A stretch of DNA of 64,000 nucleotides from Neoconidiobolus thromboides FSU 785 (GCA_025603075.1 MU626274.1:62001-126000), one strand, 5' to 3'; shown: positions 35,508 to 47,643, counted from the first letter of the stretch. Numbers and translations are program-made. The notes: a model not told the origin generated them from the letters alone.

Positions 35508-35717
35508 TCAACCATAATCAACAATACCTTTTGAAGCATCGCCTTTAACACATTCAATATTAAGATTAATGCCAGTAACTCCTAAAATCTTGATACAGCT
35601 TACTGTGCAAGCATTAACTTTATCGATTGAGCTATCTCGAAGTGTAATAGTTGTTATACAGCTAAAAAATACGCTAGTTATGAGGATTAAATTATAAATA
35701 ATACCACTGAATTTCAT
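35508..35717 (-). pseudogene. Small cysteine-rich secreted protein, probably decayed
   Basis: A 69-residue frame starting M-K-F-S-G-I-I-Y-N-L, matching the leader of intact family members (M-K-F-N-T-I-I-C-N-L). It keeps C-T-V-S-C and one further Cys, but ends before the C-terminal C-x-C-x4-C block. Either a truncated product or a dying copy. Location, if made: secreted. Confidence 0.5.
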
Positions 35718-36274
35718 CTGGTAGACAAATCAGTAAATTAGTAACAAAATAGGGAGATTAAAGCTACAGATCCTTTTAAAAAGTATCCATTTTCTTTATA
35801 ATAATTTTCAGCCCGTTTAACCAAAGCATTATTATTTTTGCTAACTATTATTTGTATGACTAAAATCAGCTATATTTAATGTATTGAGAAAAATAAGACT
35901 AAAAAGTATTGGGTTATAAAGCCAATTAGTAGATGGGTAGTAGTGTAAATATTGAGACCCATCATTGCTTGAAAAGTAATAAATAAATTATGCTGTAGAA
36001 AAAGATAAATGATTTTTATTGCATAACTATTTTATTAAATGATATGAAGTAAAGTATTTATGATGTTAGGTTTACATAAGAAGTAAGAGTTTAGGAGCTT
36101 TTTTAGTTTGCAGCAAATAATTTAAGGGTTGGATAGTTTTTTATCGATAATAAATAAGCTAATCAAAAGGTCATTTAAAGCTCGATTAAAATAGAGAATT
36201 TATTGATTTATTTATGTACTATAGAAAGTTCTAAATTTTAATTATTCATTATAGTAAACAACAAAAGCATCTAA

Positions 36275-36529
36275 TTAGCATCCTAATGATGATGGTAAAG
36301 GATGACAGCCTGAGGAAATGCATACGCAGTTTATCGAAGTTTTTGAAATAAGATCTGTAGTACAACTGAAAAAACGGCTGTTAGCGGTAGCTTGTAAAAT
36401 GTCACCACAATCAGTTTTACAAGTATGACTTTTGGAAGTTGCACTACCTTCAAGCGTTAAAGTCACGTCACATATAGAAGAGACTTTAGTAACTAAGGTC
36501 AAGTTACAAATTATAGTATTAAATTTCAT
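36275..36529 (-). CDS. Small cysteine-rich secreted protein A
   Basis: An 84-residue protein with a short hydrophobic leader (residues 1-19) and cysteines at 8, 20, 37, 41, 56, 68, 70, 75 and 84. The last eight are shared with the neighbour at 37976. The spacing C-x3-C, C-x-C-x4-C and a C-terminal L-G-C is the family signature. I do not recognise a named domain. Size, leader and even Cys number fit a disulfide-stabilised secreted protein, of the kind fungi use in host or surface interaction; that role is an inference. Single exon. It lies in a row of related copies all on the minus strand. Confidence 0.7.
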   Translation of the reverse strand: MKFNTIICNLTLVTKVSSICDVTLTLEGSATSKSHTCKTDCGDILQATANSRFFSCTTDLISKTSINCVCISSGCHPLPSSLGC

Positions 36530-36734
36530 TTTTAAAAGTAAAATTATAAATTAACTATAAAATAAAAATCCAAAGTTCATTGTTGTTTTTAAATTCCCTT
36601 TCTTTTTGTACTTAATTTCCTTCACGCTAGATTCATATTGTCATTTCTAACGATATTTAGTTAATCGTTGAATTTATAATAATTAGCCTGTGAATCAAAA
36701 AAAATAGCTATAAAATGGTTATTTAAAACTAAAT

Positions 36735-36830
36735 GGGGTATATTTTTATGTTTAAGAACTTTACTAACAAATTTTCCACTCAAATAGCGCTTAAAGATAG
36801 AAAAAATAATGAAGTCAAAAAGAACACCCC
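36735..36830 (+). repeat. MITE copy 15
   Basis: A 96-bp copy upstream of cysteine-rich protein A: GGGGTATATTTTTATG to AGAACACCCC. Flanks are AAAT and GAAA, so the target duplication is no longer visible. Confidence 0.8.
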
Positions 36831-37282
36831 GAAATAATCTATATTTAATGGTGAAGGTAGTAGTACCCAGATTTATAACTGATAAAAAAATAAAGACAAC
36901 TATACATTATAGAAAAGAATAAGGGTATAAGCTTCACTAATTTTTTCCTTATATAATACAAAAGAAAGTTGTTTATGAATAAATAAAAATAGGCAAAAAG
37001 ATTCTAAATTTTTAAAGTGAATAGGAATTAACATAAGAATTAATTAAAACCACAATTACTTTTCTATTAATATTTAATAATCAACCAAAGTAATATTATA
37101 AACCTATTTAAAGTATCAAAATATCTTTCAATTTTGTATTATATAAAAAAGCATTAATTTATACCTACTTAATATAATATATATTATCAAATATTAATAG
37201 AAATAACCTAAATAATCTTCCTTTTTTATTGACATTGAAATGATCGTGGTAAAAGGGGTGTATCATGGAGAACAATGGCATT

Positions 37283-37480
37283 TTATTGCTCCGTTTTGAT
37301 TTTTATCTGGAATACAAAGTGTGCGTTTTCTAGCATTATATATTGTGATATCAACATGATTTTCTTTACAATTAAAAACATGACATTTTTTGCATCCCTC
37401 TTAGATACCATAGTTACTTTACAATCCAAGACTACTTCAGAAGCCAAAATTAAATTAAAGACTATAATATTAAGTATCAT
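37283..37480 (-). pseudogene. Small cysteine-rich protein copy, degenerate
   Basis: From the inner Met at 37480 the product reads M-I-L-N-I-I-V-F-N-L-I-L-A-S, a family leader, then V-L-D-C-K-V-T. The following cysteine pattern is lost to apparent frame change. The opposite strand has a longer open frame (37275-37640), which I regard as a shadow. Confidence 0.5.
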
Positions 37481-37975
37481 TTTTTTGATCTTTATTAGTA
37501 TTAATCTAGCTATCAAATTAAAAGTATCAAATTATTTGGCATTTTATAAATCTTTTATTGTTATAATTATAACCAAATCTATATTTGAAGTGTATCTTTA
37601 TATTAATCATTATTTTTTTATTAACTTCAACCCTAACTAATAATTAGCTATGCTATTAAATAGAAAAGAAGTTCTAAAGATGTTTGTTACAAAAGAATTA
37701 AAAATGATTGAAAACGAAGATATCAGTCAAATTCACAATTAGTAGTGTAATTTTTAATTTACCTTTTTATTCTTACATAATCTAAAATGTTAGTCATAAA
37801 TTAATTATGTCAAATCACAAAAGAATAAGAAAAGGATGAATAATGAAATATCAAATTGTTTATATTGATTAATTAAATAGTAAAGTATTTTTTATGTAAA
37901 AAAATAACTAATATAGTAGGACACTAAATTTTTTACTTTATTTTAAAGTTTAATGAAAAGACTTATTTCCATTTA

Positions 37976-38233
37976 CTAACATCCTAATTTTAGTGGCAAA
38001 GGATAGCATTCTGCAGAAACACAAGCACATATAACGGAAGAATATAAAGTAGCATCTGCAAGACAGGTTAAATAACGATGTTTGAAAGTAGTTTTTAAGA
38101 CATCAGTACAACTTGCTTTACAATTATAAGTTTTTGAGCCTAATGGGTTACCATCCGGTACCGTAGTGACTTTACAAGCAGAAACTAATCCAGTAGCTAT
38201 AATTAAATTTAAAATTATTGTGTTAAATCTCAT
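37976..38233 (-). CDS. Small cysteine-rich secreted protein B
   Basis: An 85-residue protein with leader M-R-F-N-T-I-I-L-N-L, likely cleaved near A19, and eight cysteines at 20, 38, 42, 57, 69, 71, 76 and 85. It is clearly paralogous to protein A: leader, Cys spacing and the end (C-Y/H-P-L-P, then L-G-C) agree, while the rest diverged. Basic residues (K, R) are more frequent than in A. The upstream region has TTTATATATAG about 30 nt before the ATG. Secreted location predicted; function unknown. Confidence 0.72.
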   Translation of the reverse strand: MRFNTIILNLIIATGLVSACKVTTVPDGNPLGSKTYNCKASCTDVLKTTFKHRYLTCLADATLYSSVICACVSAECYPLPLKLGC

Positions 38234-38718
38234 TTTTGTTTATTATTATTGTCAACTATATATAAAATAAAAGACTTTATAAATTATTTTATATCTTTTT
38301 TGGTTTTATTTTTTTGCTATTAGTTGATTTGCATTAGATTTACATTTGTACTAATATTTTCAATGCTGATCATTATTGGTTCCAATTTTCGTAATAAAAT
38401 AGAATAAAATAAAACAAAATAAATAGTATTAGCAAATATTAGTAAAAAACTTAGCTATAAAATTAATAATAATAATAACTAATAATAATATAATAATTTG
38501 CTATTATTATAGTTGTTTTTATTTTATTTTCATTTTTATTTTTATTAGCAAATATAACGAAAAGTTTAAAAATTTATAAGTTTAATAAAATGATATACTG
38601 AATTTTCATCACCAAACTTAAAGATGATCCTAAATTAAAAGGCTGAGTGTAAAAAATAGTAATCGTTTATAATTTTGATTTAGTAGTTCTTTTAATATTA
38701 AACTTTACTTTTATTATA

Positions 38719-39561
38719 ATGATGCTTAAATTATATTTTATAATAACGTCAATATTCTATTTATTTGGGCTGGTATCAAGTGCAATAAATAATGACCAAT
38801 GTCAACCTGTTAAATGTAATGGGGTGTTGTTAGTAGGTAAATATACATATAAAGCGGAGACAGTCACGTTTAATAAAGCAGGTAAAAACTTGAAAATAGA
38901 TGTAAAGTTATTCAATGAGCTAATGGACACCTTTTATAATGATAAACCAATACCATTGTTAGAAACTTATAAATTTATTGCTGAAATATTAAATGAGAAC
39001 CCAGTTTTATTCCAATTTCTTTTATCTTTAGACTTGAAGAAGTATAAATTGAATGATGTTATTGCACCTGTAATTTGGGCCTTTTTTGCTGATCCTAGTA
39101 AAAATTTAAATAAGGCAAAGAAAACACAATCCAACGACAAAAGTAAAGATAAAGCAGAACAACTATTAAATGTTTTGATTTCAAAATTAATTAACGCTTT
39201 CTCAGAAAATGAAAGAACCCTTCTCAATTTAAGAGATTTCTTACAAGAACAATTAGATAAAGACAATGATTTAGTTATTTATATTAGAGATTTCATCAAT
39301 GTGTTCTTAGCTCAATATAAAGATAGTAAAGACAAACTAAGAAAACTTATCTTAAAAATGGTTGTGGCCTTAGAAGTAATGAAAGCTGACAAAAAATCTG
39401 ATGATGTAGCTAACCAGCAGGACCAATTAGTGAAGTTAATTAAAAACTTCTTTGCTGCTTCACCAAGATTAAAAGTTAAAATTGTGGATCTTGTGGTTGA
39501 TGTGCAAACAATGCATAATCTTATTCCATCAAATTTATATACTAAACTTGGGTTCAAATAG
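38719..39561 (+). CDS. Predicted secreted lysine-rich helical protein, unknown
   Basis: 280 residues, single exon. Residues 1-22 are a signal peptide (M-M-L-K-L-Y-F-I-I-T, then L-V-S-S-A). Two Cys follow closely (Q-C-Q-P-V-K-C), then a long helix-rich region with a hydrophilic K/D/S linker near 132-148 (K-K-T-Q-S-N-D-K-S-K-D-K). The remainder is amphipathic helical with regular leucines. No membrane anchor at the C-terminus. The start is preceded by an AT-rich leader ending TTTTATTATA. I do not recognise the family. The position next to the small secreted protein cluster suggests a secreted-protein neighbourhood, which is inference only. Confidence 0.65.
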   Translation: MMLKLYFIITSIFYLFGLVSSAINNDQCQPVKCNGVLLVGKYTYKAETVTFNKAGKNLKIDVKLFNELMDTFYNDKPIPLLETYKFIAEILNENPVLFQFLLSLDLKKYKLNDVIAPVIWAFFADPSKNLNKAKKTQSNDKSKDKAEQLLNVLISKLINAFSENERTLLNLRDFLQEQLDKDNDLVIYIRDFINVFLAQYKDSKDKLRKLILKMVVALEVMKADKKSDDVANQQDQLVKLIKNFFAASPRLKVKIVDLVVDVQTMHNLIPSNLYTKLGFK

Positions 39562-39823
39562 TGAAATAAAAATAAAAATTATATTAAGCTTTACTTAAAA
39601 TGATTTTAGTTATGGTTGTTTTGATCTTTTACAACAATATAATAAAATATTAGTTTTATTTAATAGCATTGGTTTGGTTAGGTAACAATAAAAATATTTT
39701 TCAAAACTTGATTTCATATATTACCAAATTAGTAATTTATTTTAAAACACTAAAGTGTGTACATAGCTGAAATTGATTAGATCCCATAATATACGATCAA
39801 GCCACATTAAGACCTTTTAAAAA

Positions 39824-40177
39824 ATGTGGGGAAAGAAAAAAGTAATGATTTTATTAGATCATAGAATAATAAAAATGAATGGAATTAAGACGATAAGTAA
39901 AAGAGTACCATTAATGAACCCACATCCAAATGGTTATTTTAAAGTAACGTTGATGAGATCACCAATTGGATTACCACCAAAAACCAGAAAAGCAGTCACT
40001 TCACTTGGATTAAAAAAATTACATCAAACGGTATTTAAGATTAGAAATGAAGTTAGCGTAGGTCATATCTTTAAAGTTAAAGAGTTAGTTAAGATCGAAA
40101 ATTGTAATGAAATCGAAATCGAAAATAAAAAGGTCTCAACTGGATTTACAAAAATAACAGATAGGTTTGGTAATTAA
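39824..40177 (+). CDS. MRPL33: Mitochondrial ribosomal protein uL30m
   Basis: 117 residues. The core F-K-V-T-L-M-R-S-P-I-G-L-P, then R-K-A-V-T-S-L-G-L-K-K-L-H-Q-T-V, and a later basic K-V-K-E-L-V-K-I-E are the signature of bacterial-type L30, nuclear-encoded for mitochondria (yeast Mrpl33). It binds 23S-type rRNA in the large subunit. The first ~35 residues are basic and could act as a targeting sequence. Met at 1, 8 or 18 could start, and I keep the first ATG. Single exon. It lies between a secreted protein and a kinase on the same strand, without overlap. Confidence 0.85.
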   Translation: MWGKKKVMILLDHRIIKMNGIKTISKRVPLMNPHPNGYFKVTLMRSPIGLPPKTRKAVTSLGLKKLHQTVFKIRNEVSVGHIFKVKELVKIENCNEIEIENKKVSTGFTKITDRFGN

Positions 40178-40716
40178 AAGGGTTGAAAAAATAAATAAAG
40201 CTTCTCCTTAATTTCCTGGTAAGCTTGAGCAATCATCTACTTATTTACAAACCATCTTTTTAAAGTTTATTTTGATTTTATTTATTTATTTTTTGTAACA
40301 TTTAACTTTTGTTATTTAAATGCAAACCATTAATGATTATATTTAAATTCTGTATGAAATGGATACTTGAGAATTCTTATTGACAAATAAATAGCAAAGT
40401 TTACTTATTTTGTCGTTTAAAGTTTATCATATTAATATATTGTTTTATATATTATTTTAATTAAGCTCATAAACCCATCATCTTACTATTTTGGGCAAAG
40501 ATTTATTTTTAACCTAAGGTAAGGCTATTTATAAATGTTCATGAACAAGAAAAGTTCACCAATAAACAGAATTCGACCAAGTTTATTTACTAAATTTATA
40601 CTCATCAAAAATTGATCCTAATTTAAATGAACAAAAAATGCAAAAAAACGAAATAAAAAATTTTCTACCACCAAAAACTTATTTATTTTTATTTATTACA
40701 AAGGAAAAGTTACATA

Positions 40717-42175
<1,459 letters not shown>

Positions 42176-42460
42176 TTGATTTATCTTAATAGTAATTAAA
42201 ATATTTGTATTGATAATAGTAAACATACTGAGAAATATTTGATTAACTTGCTAAAACGTTATCATAATATTATCACGTTATTATTTATCAAGTAAACTTA
42301 ATCATTGAATAAAAAGTTATTTAAATTATAAACAACATATTTAGTTTAAACATTTTAACTATTGATTATAATCATCCTATTGTTACAACCTTGCCAAGGC
42401 TTTGGGCATTGGGTTTGATAATTAGATCATAAAGCTAAGATATAATAATCGAATAGAAAT

Positions 42461-42557
42461 GGGGATGTATTTTTGTGTTAAGAATTTTACTAACAAATTT
42501 TCCGCTTAAATAGTGCTTAAAAAAATGGAGAAAGTAGTGAAGTAAAAAAACACTCCC
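42461..42557 (+). repeat. MITE copy 16, left edge of the viral block
   Basis: A 97-bp copy GGGGATGTATTTTTG to AAACACTCCC, flanks AAAT and AAAC. The next DNA to the right (from 42.6 kb) is the virus-derived block. Confidence 0.85.
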
Positions 42558-42629
42558 AAACGATTGGAAAGATGCTCCAGTTTTTAAAACACTATTTATT
42601 TTGAATAAATTGAGACATCTCATTATTAT

Positions 42630-43126
42630 TTGTTAAAGGTGATTAATAATTTCGCAAGTCTTAATGGGGAAAGCTTATCAGGAAATTTCCCAGAGTTTTA
42701 TATGTGTATCTATGGTCAGAAAGGCGCAGCTTATCTCTACAATGACATCTCCTCTTCAAAAGATTACCATTTAATGTTTCATGTGGATTACCATTTTAAC
42801 CATTCAGGTGTTTTGTTTGAGATAGAGAAGACAATGGAAAAGCTATCTTGGTAGGGTTCTGGGTTGATGATAAAAAAGGTTATTTTTATTATTATTATGA
42901 TGAGGGTTATACTTTATTTATTGAGGAAAAACCTAAAGATCTAATATACATTGAGCTATTTGATAACCAGCCTAAAAACATATACAATAAAAAGATGATG
43001 TTTGTTCTAAGGAACAAGGAATATGTTTTTGAGTTTCAGAGTATAGGAAATGATCTAAAACCAGAAGTAAAAGATGGTGATATTAATAGTATTATCCAAT
43101 TTGTATCCATAGAAGAAGATAACTAA
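42630..43126 (+). pseudogene. Viral-block ORF, frameshifted, unknown
   Basis: Two overlapping frames form one interrupted gene: 42630-42854, then from about 42825 to 43126. The first part has G-N-F-P-E-F-Y-M-C-I-Y-G. The second has V-G-F-W-V-D-D-K-K-G, then a run of four Tyr, and ends S-I-E-E-D-N. A single-base shift near 42830 joins them. I do not recognise the family. Its denser coding, higher GC than the fungal flanks and position place it in the viral block. Confidence 0.5.
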
Positions 43127-43174
43127 AAAAGGCAAATAAAATCTTTTAAAATCTGGTTTCTATACGCTTACTAT

Positions 43175-44500
43175 TTAAAAGAGAACTTTTTTTCGAATTA
43201 CTTCATAGCCTTGAATTTCTTTATCATAATATATTATTATTACCTTGGCATTATTACATAAAATTGTATAGGTCTTTGACATAAATTTGTTAGGAGGTAC
43301 GTTAGGCCTTTTGACAAGTATTATAATCTCAGTATTACTCAATTTTGCAAATATGTGGTAGGTGAATCTTATATCATGTCCAGATTCTTGTACATATTCC
43401 AATAGAGTGGTACATCTATAAATCCTAAATCTTTAGTATTTCTATATAATATTTGTTTGTCTTCATCATTAAGATTTTCATTAAATCTTTCACAGCTAAA
43501 TTCTTCAAACCAATCTACCACTCTTATTCTTAAGTATTCAGAAGCGCTCCAAACAGAATTCAAAGGTGTGTATATTGAACTTACATAATCAATATTCACA
43601 ATAGTAGTAGATAAAACCCTTACTAGCATCAATTCAATCTTTCTTTTGAACTCATGATCAGAGCTACATTCTTTGTATATTTGATATATATTGTTTTTTC
43701 TTCTCTCTTCTGATTTAATGCAACATGGAAAGATAGGGTATATGGCTGTTCCTGAAGAAGGTTTTACCTTATTTATTTTCAGAGAGACGAAATATCCTAA
43801 TGGTGCTCTATAGAGGACAGGGTTATCTTTAGGATAAAGGACTTGTGTATCCGAATTTTTCTCATGGAGATCGAATTTCTTAAATGGAATAGGCTTTATA
43901 GAACAATGTCTAAGAATGCCTGTGTAAAAAACTTTTGGATCCGCTTGGATAAGATCTCTAAGGCTGGTTTTATATTCTGAATTTCCGTGTTTATCATATA
44001 GCCTAAATTTATTAGCAATATAACATACTTTTTTAAAGATTGTTTCTTTTGTAGAACAATAAAATCCAGCTGTTATAGCATAAGCTATATCAAGATTAAG
44101 TATTAGTTTTAGTCTAGTCTCAGATTCAGAATCAAATATATATATTAATAAAAATTTACCATGTTGCTGAATATATCTTAGGAAAAATCTCATTCTTTCA
44201 TATACTACAGTAGAATTCCTAGATAAAAGTATAAGTTTTTACAAGTTTACTTCTTGAGACAACAACCTAATTCCTCCAAAATTATATTTTTTGAACTTTA
44301 TCTCTATCTTGGACATATTTGAGAAAGTTGAATTTAGTTCTAGATTAAAATATCTATTTGTGCCAAAAATGGGAATATCTTTTAGTATCTCGAGTTCATC
44401 GTTAGTAATCCATGAATTAAAAGAGTAAATACAAATAGTTGATATAAATAATGTTTTTAGTTTTAATGTTTTTAATCTGGGAATCTATAGTACCTTAATT
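43175..44500 (-). pseudogene. NCLDV early-transcription-factor-like protein (VETF-L type), broken
   Basis: The minus-strand frame is open from about 44460 to 43369 apart from a TAA near 44233, then shifts near 43385 and continues to 43175. A Cys pair in I-F-P-C-C-I-K-S-E-E-R resembles the P-C-C motif of the large early-transcription-factor subunit found in poxviruses and relatives. The C-terminal part (V-K-R-P-N-V-P-P-N-K-F-M) resembles the basic P-x-x-K-F segment of that family. Such proteins guide viral RNA polymerase to viral promoters in the cytoplasm. The match is from memory of motifs, so I give it as a candidate. It is non-functional as it stands, because of the stop and shift. Confidence 0.45.
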
Positions 44501-44524
44501 AATCTTTACATAACCTGATATTCC

Positions 44525-44719
44525 TTAGTTTTTATATACAAAATTTAGTTTATGTTTATTTTTCATATACCAGGAATAGTTATATTTTTCATCGGATTCA
44601 ATATTACTATAAGACCTAACATGGTAATTGACGTAAAGAATATTTGGATTATGTTCCGAGAGTTGAACTTTAAAATCTCTTGGTAATTCGAAAATAAAAT
44701 TACTCATAGAAGCTTTCAA
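44525..44719 (-). pseudogene. Short viral-block ORF, unknown
   Basis: 64 residues, M-S-N-F-I-F-E-L-P-R-D-F-K onward, followed by a stop. It lies immediately upstream of the transcription-factor-like frame and may be its detached N-terminus or a separate small gene. It is divergent with the uracil-DNA glycosylase relic (starts a few bases apart), a compact arrangement typical of viruses. Confidence 0.4.
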
Positions 44720-44729
44720 ATGTAAAAAT

Positions 44730-45329
44730 ATACACTATGAATATTTCTTTTGTATTAATGAAGATCACCCGAATGATTGTCACCAAATTTTGTTACAGAG
44801 ACGTAATTATCTTAGCAATTTAGATATCAAAATATTTCCATGTGATTCTTTAATATTCGAAGTTCTCAGATTTATTAAACTAGAAGATATAAAGTTGATT
44901 ATTATTTTACCTCGGCCTTACAACTTTGACAGTGGATCAGGAATTCCATGTTTAATCAGACAAAGATAGAAAATTAACACCATCTATTATAAATTTATAA
45001 AAACTTTTAAAATAAGTTCATGTAGTTTCCAGAGTATTTGGAGAAGAGGGGTACTAATATACAATATTTCATTAACAGAGGAAGGAACTCCTTTAGTAAA
45101 AATTCCGCATGAGATGTTTTGGCCAAGATTCTTTGAAAGACTTATAGAACACATATGTGAAAAGAGGAAAGATTTAGTGTTCTATTTGTCGGGAGCTGCA
45201 TGTGGAAAATATAGAAATGTAATAAATACGACACGGGGACACACTATTAAAGAAAGTCCCTCTATATCTAACCCTGAATTTCCCGGTTTATTATTAATGG
45301 TAGTGACGAAAGCTCTGGAGAACCCATAA
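44730..45329 (+). pseudogene. Uracil-DNA glycosylase relic (UDG family 1 fold)
   Basis: One frame, with a single TAG near 44967, covers the family's landmarks in order. There is a V-x-I-x-x-G-Q-D-P-Y-P-like site degraded to I-I-I-L-P-R-P-Y-N-F, then W-R-R-G-V-L-I-Y-N-I (family W-x-x-Q-G-V-L-L-L-N), F-F-E-R-L-I-E-H-I (family F-T-x-x-I), and V-F-Y-L-S-G-A-A (family V-F-L-L-W-G-x-x-A). The H-P-S-P-L loop is S-P-S-I-S-N. The catalytic Asp and the active-site Gln are lost, so it is dead even without the stop. In DNA viruses this enzyme removes uracil from the genome or serves the replication complex. It overlaps the minus-strand ORF 45268-45537 tail to tail. Confidence 0.65.
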
Positions 45330-45537
45330 AATACTCCCCTTTGATCCTAAGGATTTTTCCCCTGTAAACCTCGTAAGTTATTTTTCCAGCAATCACAGAC
45401 CTTGGTATTCCACTGAAATCTTTATTGTTATGAATGTTGTTTCTTTCAAAATATTTATTCAACAGATGAAATGCTTGAACATTGTTTAATTTGGTTAATT
45501 CTCTTACTTGGTTTCTGGTTTTAATTCCAGTATTCAT
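45268..45537 (-). pseudogene. Viral-block ORF, unknown (89 residues)
   Basis: Open frame M-N-T-G-I-K-T-R-N-Q-V-R-E-L with a later I-P-R-S-V-I-A-G-K-I-T-Y-E-V-Y-R-G. No family recognised. It overlaps the 3' end of the uracil-DNA glycosylase relic by about 60 nt, so at least one of the two ends may be extended by decay. Confidence 0.35.
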
Positions 45538-45618
45538 AATAAATAAAACCTTTCTTTTGTTTCTTTCTCAAAATTCCAGTTGATAAATCGGGAGTTTTTA
45601 AAAGAGTAAAGAGGATAC

Positions 45619-46128
45619 TTAAGGATTAACATCAAGATTGTTAGCTTTAGAAGCTTCAAGAGATTTTTCATCAAGACAAGCAAGTTTTCCATCTTCTAGA
45701 TACCCTACTATCACATGGTTTTATTTACTAATAGGAGAAGAGACTGTTTTAATGTTAGCAATGAGAGAAGTTTTATCGATTCTATAAGTTCCTGAATCTC
45801 TATCAAATTCAATGAAGGCAGTATTTACATCTCTAACAACAGCAGGAGTTTCTTCTTTTGCTTGAGGAAATTTCTTTTTATGAACACTACAATAATCATA
45901 ATCTCTGGTAGATAGGTTTTTACAACTATTACTTTTGTTAATACCTCCTTCAAGAATATGTTTACAGCCTTTTCCTTCAGGAATCTCCTTTTTTGAGATT
46001 AAAGAATCCAATGAAATACCTCCTGGAGCTTTCGCCATTCTATCTTGAACCTTTTCTCGAACTTGTCTTTCTATTTTTTCAACTAATTATTCGCTACCTG
46101 GAATCTCCTTATTTATTTCAATAGACAT
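45619..46128 (-). pseudogene. Viral-block protein with Cys/His cluster, two in-frame stops
   Basis: A frame from ATG 46128 to 45619 with TAA stops near 46090 and 45722. The middle has C-K-H-I-L-E-G-G-x-N-K-S-N-S-C, then Y-C-S-V-H-K-K-K, a C-x14-C-x10-C-x2-H zinc-knuckle-like cluster that I associate with short proteins of nucleocytoplasmic large DNA viruses. The tail after the second stop (V-I-V-G-Y-L-E-D-G-K-L) stays in frame, which shows recent inactivation by point mutation. Function unknown, probably nucleic-acid or protein binding. Confidence 0.5.
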
Positions 46129-46289
46129 CACCCTAAGAGCATTAGTAACAACCTTCAAACTCACAGTTTATCATAATATCACCATTGGTCATATTCTCGT
46201 TAGTTTTAGTTGAACCTTTTTTGAAGGCATATATAAAATCTATTTCAATAATCTCGTCACTTTGAACTCATTTTTTCACTCTTAAAATC

Positions 46290-47100
46290 AGCTCTTTAAG
46301 AGTTCTAAGTTCAAAGTTGTACTTTTAGGAGAGCTAGAGACGTTTTCTTTAATAAAAACCATATCATGAATTCTTACTTGAACACTAACATAATTCTCTT
46401 TTGTAGAAACAGTATATATGCTAATTCTGGATACTGTGTTACCACTTTCAGGGACCCCTTCTACCCTATTTTCGAGTCTTATAGAATTCTCTCTAAAGAA
46501 CCAAGATTTATATTTATCTACTTTAGCATAGATTGGCTTATTTTCATTGACGTCAGGAATTATCTTAATCTCATTAATATCCTAATTAAAGTTAGTCAAA
46601 TCATCATTTATAATATATCTTCCAACTACGTCTTTTACCTTATTTATAAACTTTCTAATGTTTTCATCTTTTCCTGGGATTAACATTACCTGGGTTTTAT
46701 TTCCAGCAGGTTTTGCCTTTTTAAAGTAATATTTAGACACTCCCACAATTATATCTCTACCACGATAAACGACTGGAATAAAATTTCCTATATTTTCGAC
46801 ATATTTTTTATTAGAGGTATTTAAGGATATATCAGTAAAAATAGGAGAGTTATGATAGATCCTAGGATGAATATTAGAGGATTTCTTCGACATTTTTATA
46901 TCTATATTAGGTTTTTCTTTATTAAAACCAGATTCAAATGGTAGTCGTATTAATAAAACAGATCCTTTACCAGTATAGAGAAAGCAGTTTCTGGAATAGG
47001 TTACTAATGTATCTCTTAACCTTAGATCAAAACTATTTGTTGTATTAAAAACAAAACTCAAAGATCTAAGAGAGGAATTGTAACTAGCTTTGTAATTTTT
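46290..47100 (-). pseudogene. Viral-block frame following the primase, possibly its C-terminal part
   Basis: Continuous from about 47100 to 46290 with one TAG near 46580. It starts in frame just after a frameshift in an A-run at 47085. Early residues L-R-D-T-L-V-T-Y-S-R-N-C resemble the segment after motif III of viral primase-polymerases. The later part (Y-R-G-R-D-I-I-V-G-V, then V-M-L-I-P-G-K-D-E-N) has no match I can name. Either the primase C-terminus or a separate gene fused by decay. Confidence 0.4.
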
Positions 47101-47643
47101 TCACAATGTCAACAGTTGGTTTTGATGATAAACTTGTTGGTCAACCCCTTCTATTTTTTTACATTTTTGACAAAAAGATCTATTAGAGAGATTTTCAGGA
47201 GCATAATAATTAGTTACTAGTGTATGAGACCAAAATTTTTGAGGAGTATTTTGGATAAACACAAATATTTCTAGAAAAGGACCATAACCTGTTAGAAACT
47301 CTTTGATATATTAACATTGTAGCCTAATTCTTTGATAAAATTCTTGATCAGATAAATCGTCAGATCTAGGAGCATCGATATCCATGTACGGTCTTTGAGG
47401 ACCTCGTATAACTTCGAATAATCCTGGTTGATGGTTTTTCTCTGGATCAATAGAGCTATATCATTTCTCTAGGCTTTCTAAAAGATCTTACCATGGTACC
47501 TAGAGGACTAGTTTCGCATATTGCTATTTTATAATCTCTGATAGTCATTGATATATATTGAAGAATTTCTTTATCACTTGAAGAAGCTTTTAAAAAGGAA
47601 TTACTTTTTTGTAACTGTTGATCTAAAGATATTATATTCATTC
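47101..47643 (-). pseudogene. Archaeo-eukaryotic primase (AEP) domain relic
   Basis: Begins M-N-I-I-S-L-D-Q-Q-L with a shift near 47460. Then comes L-F-E-V-I-R-G-P-Q-R-P-Y-M-D-I-D, the catalytic D-x-D motif of AEP primases in the context used by NCLDV and related PrimPol proteins. A second motif region K-F-W-S-H-T-L-V-T-N-Y-Y follows (family S-x-H), and then D-Q-Q-V-Y-H-Q-N-Q-L matches the third. In the virus this enzyme would prime DNA synthesis. Stops near 47313 and shifts show it is inactive. It follows the polymerase relic directly, with a short overlap. Confidence 0.65.

Noticed and set aside
37275-37640. 121-residue hydrophobic frame on the + strand
   Set aside because: Antisense to a decayed cysteine-rich copy whose leader and paralogy support the minus strand. 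No independent evidence for the + frame.
46366-46683. 105-residue + strand frame in the viral block
   Set aside because: Antisense to the longer minus-strand frame that continues from the primase; hydrophobic content typical of a shadow frame.
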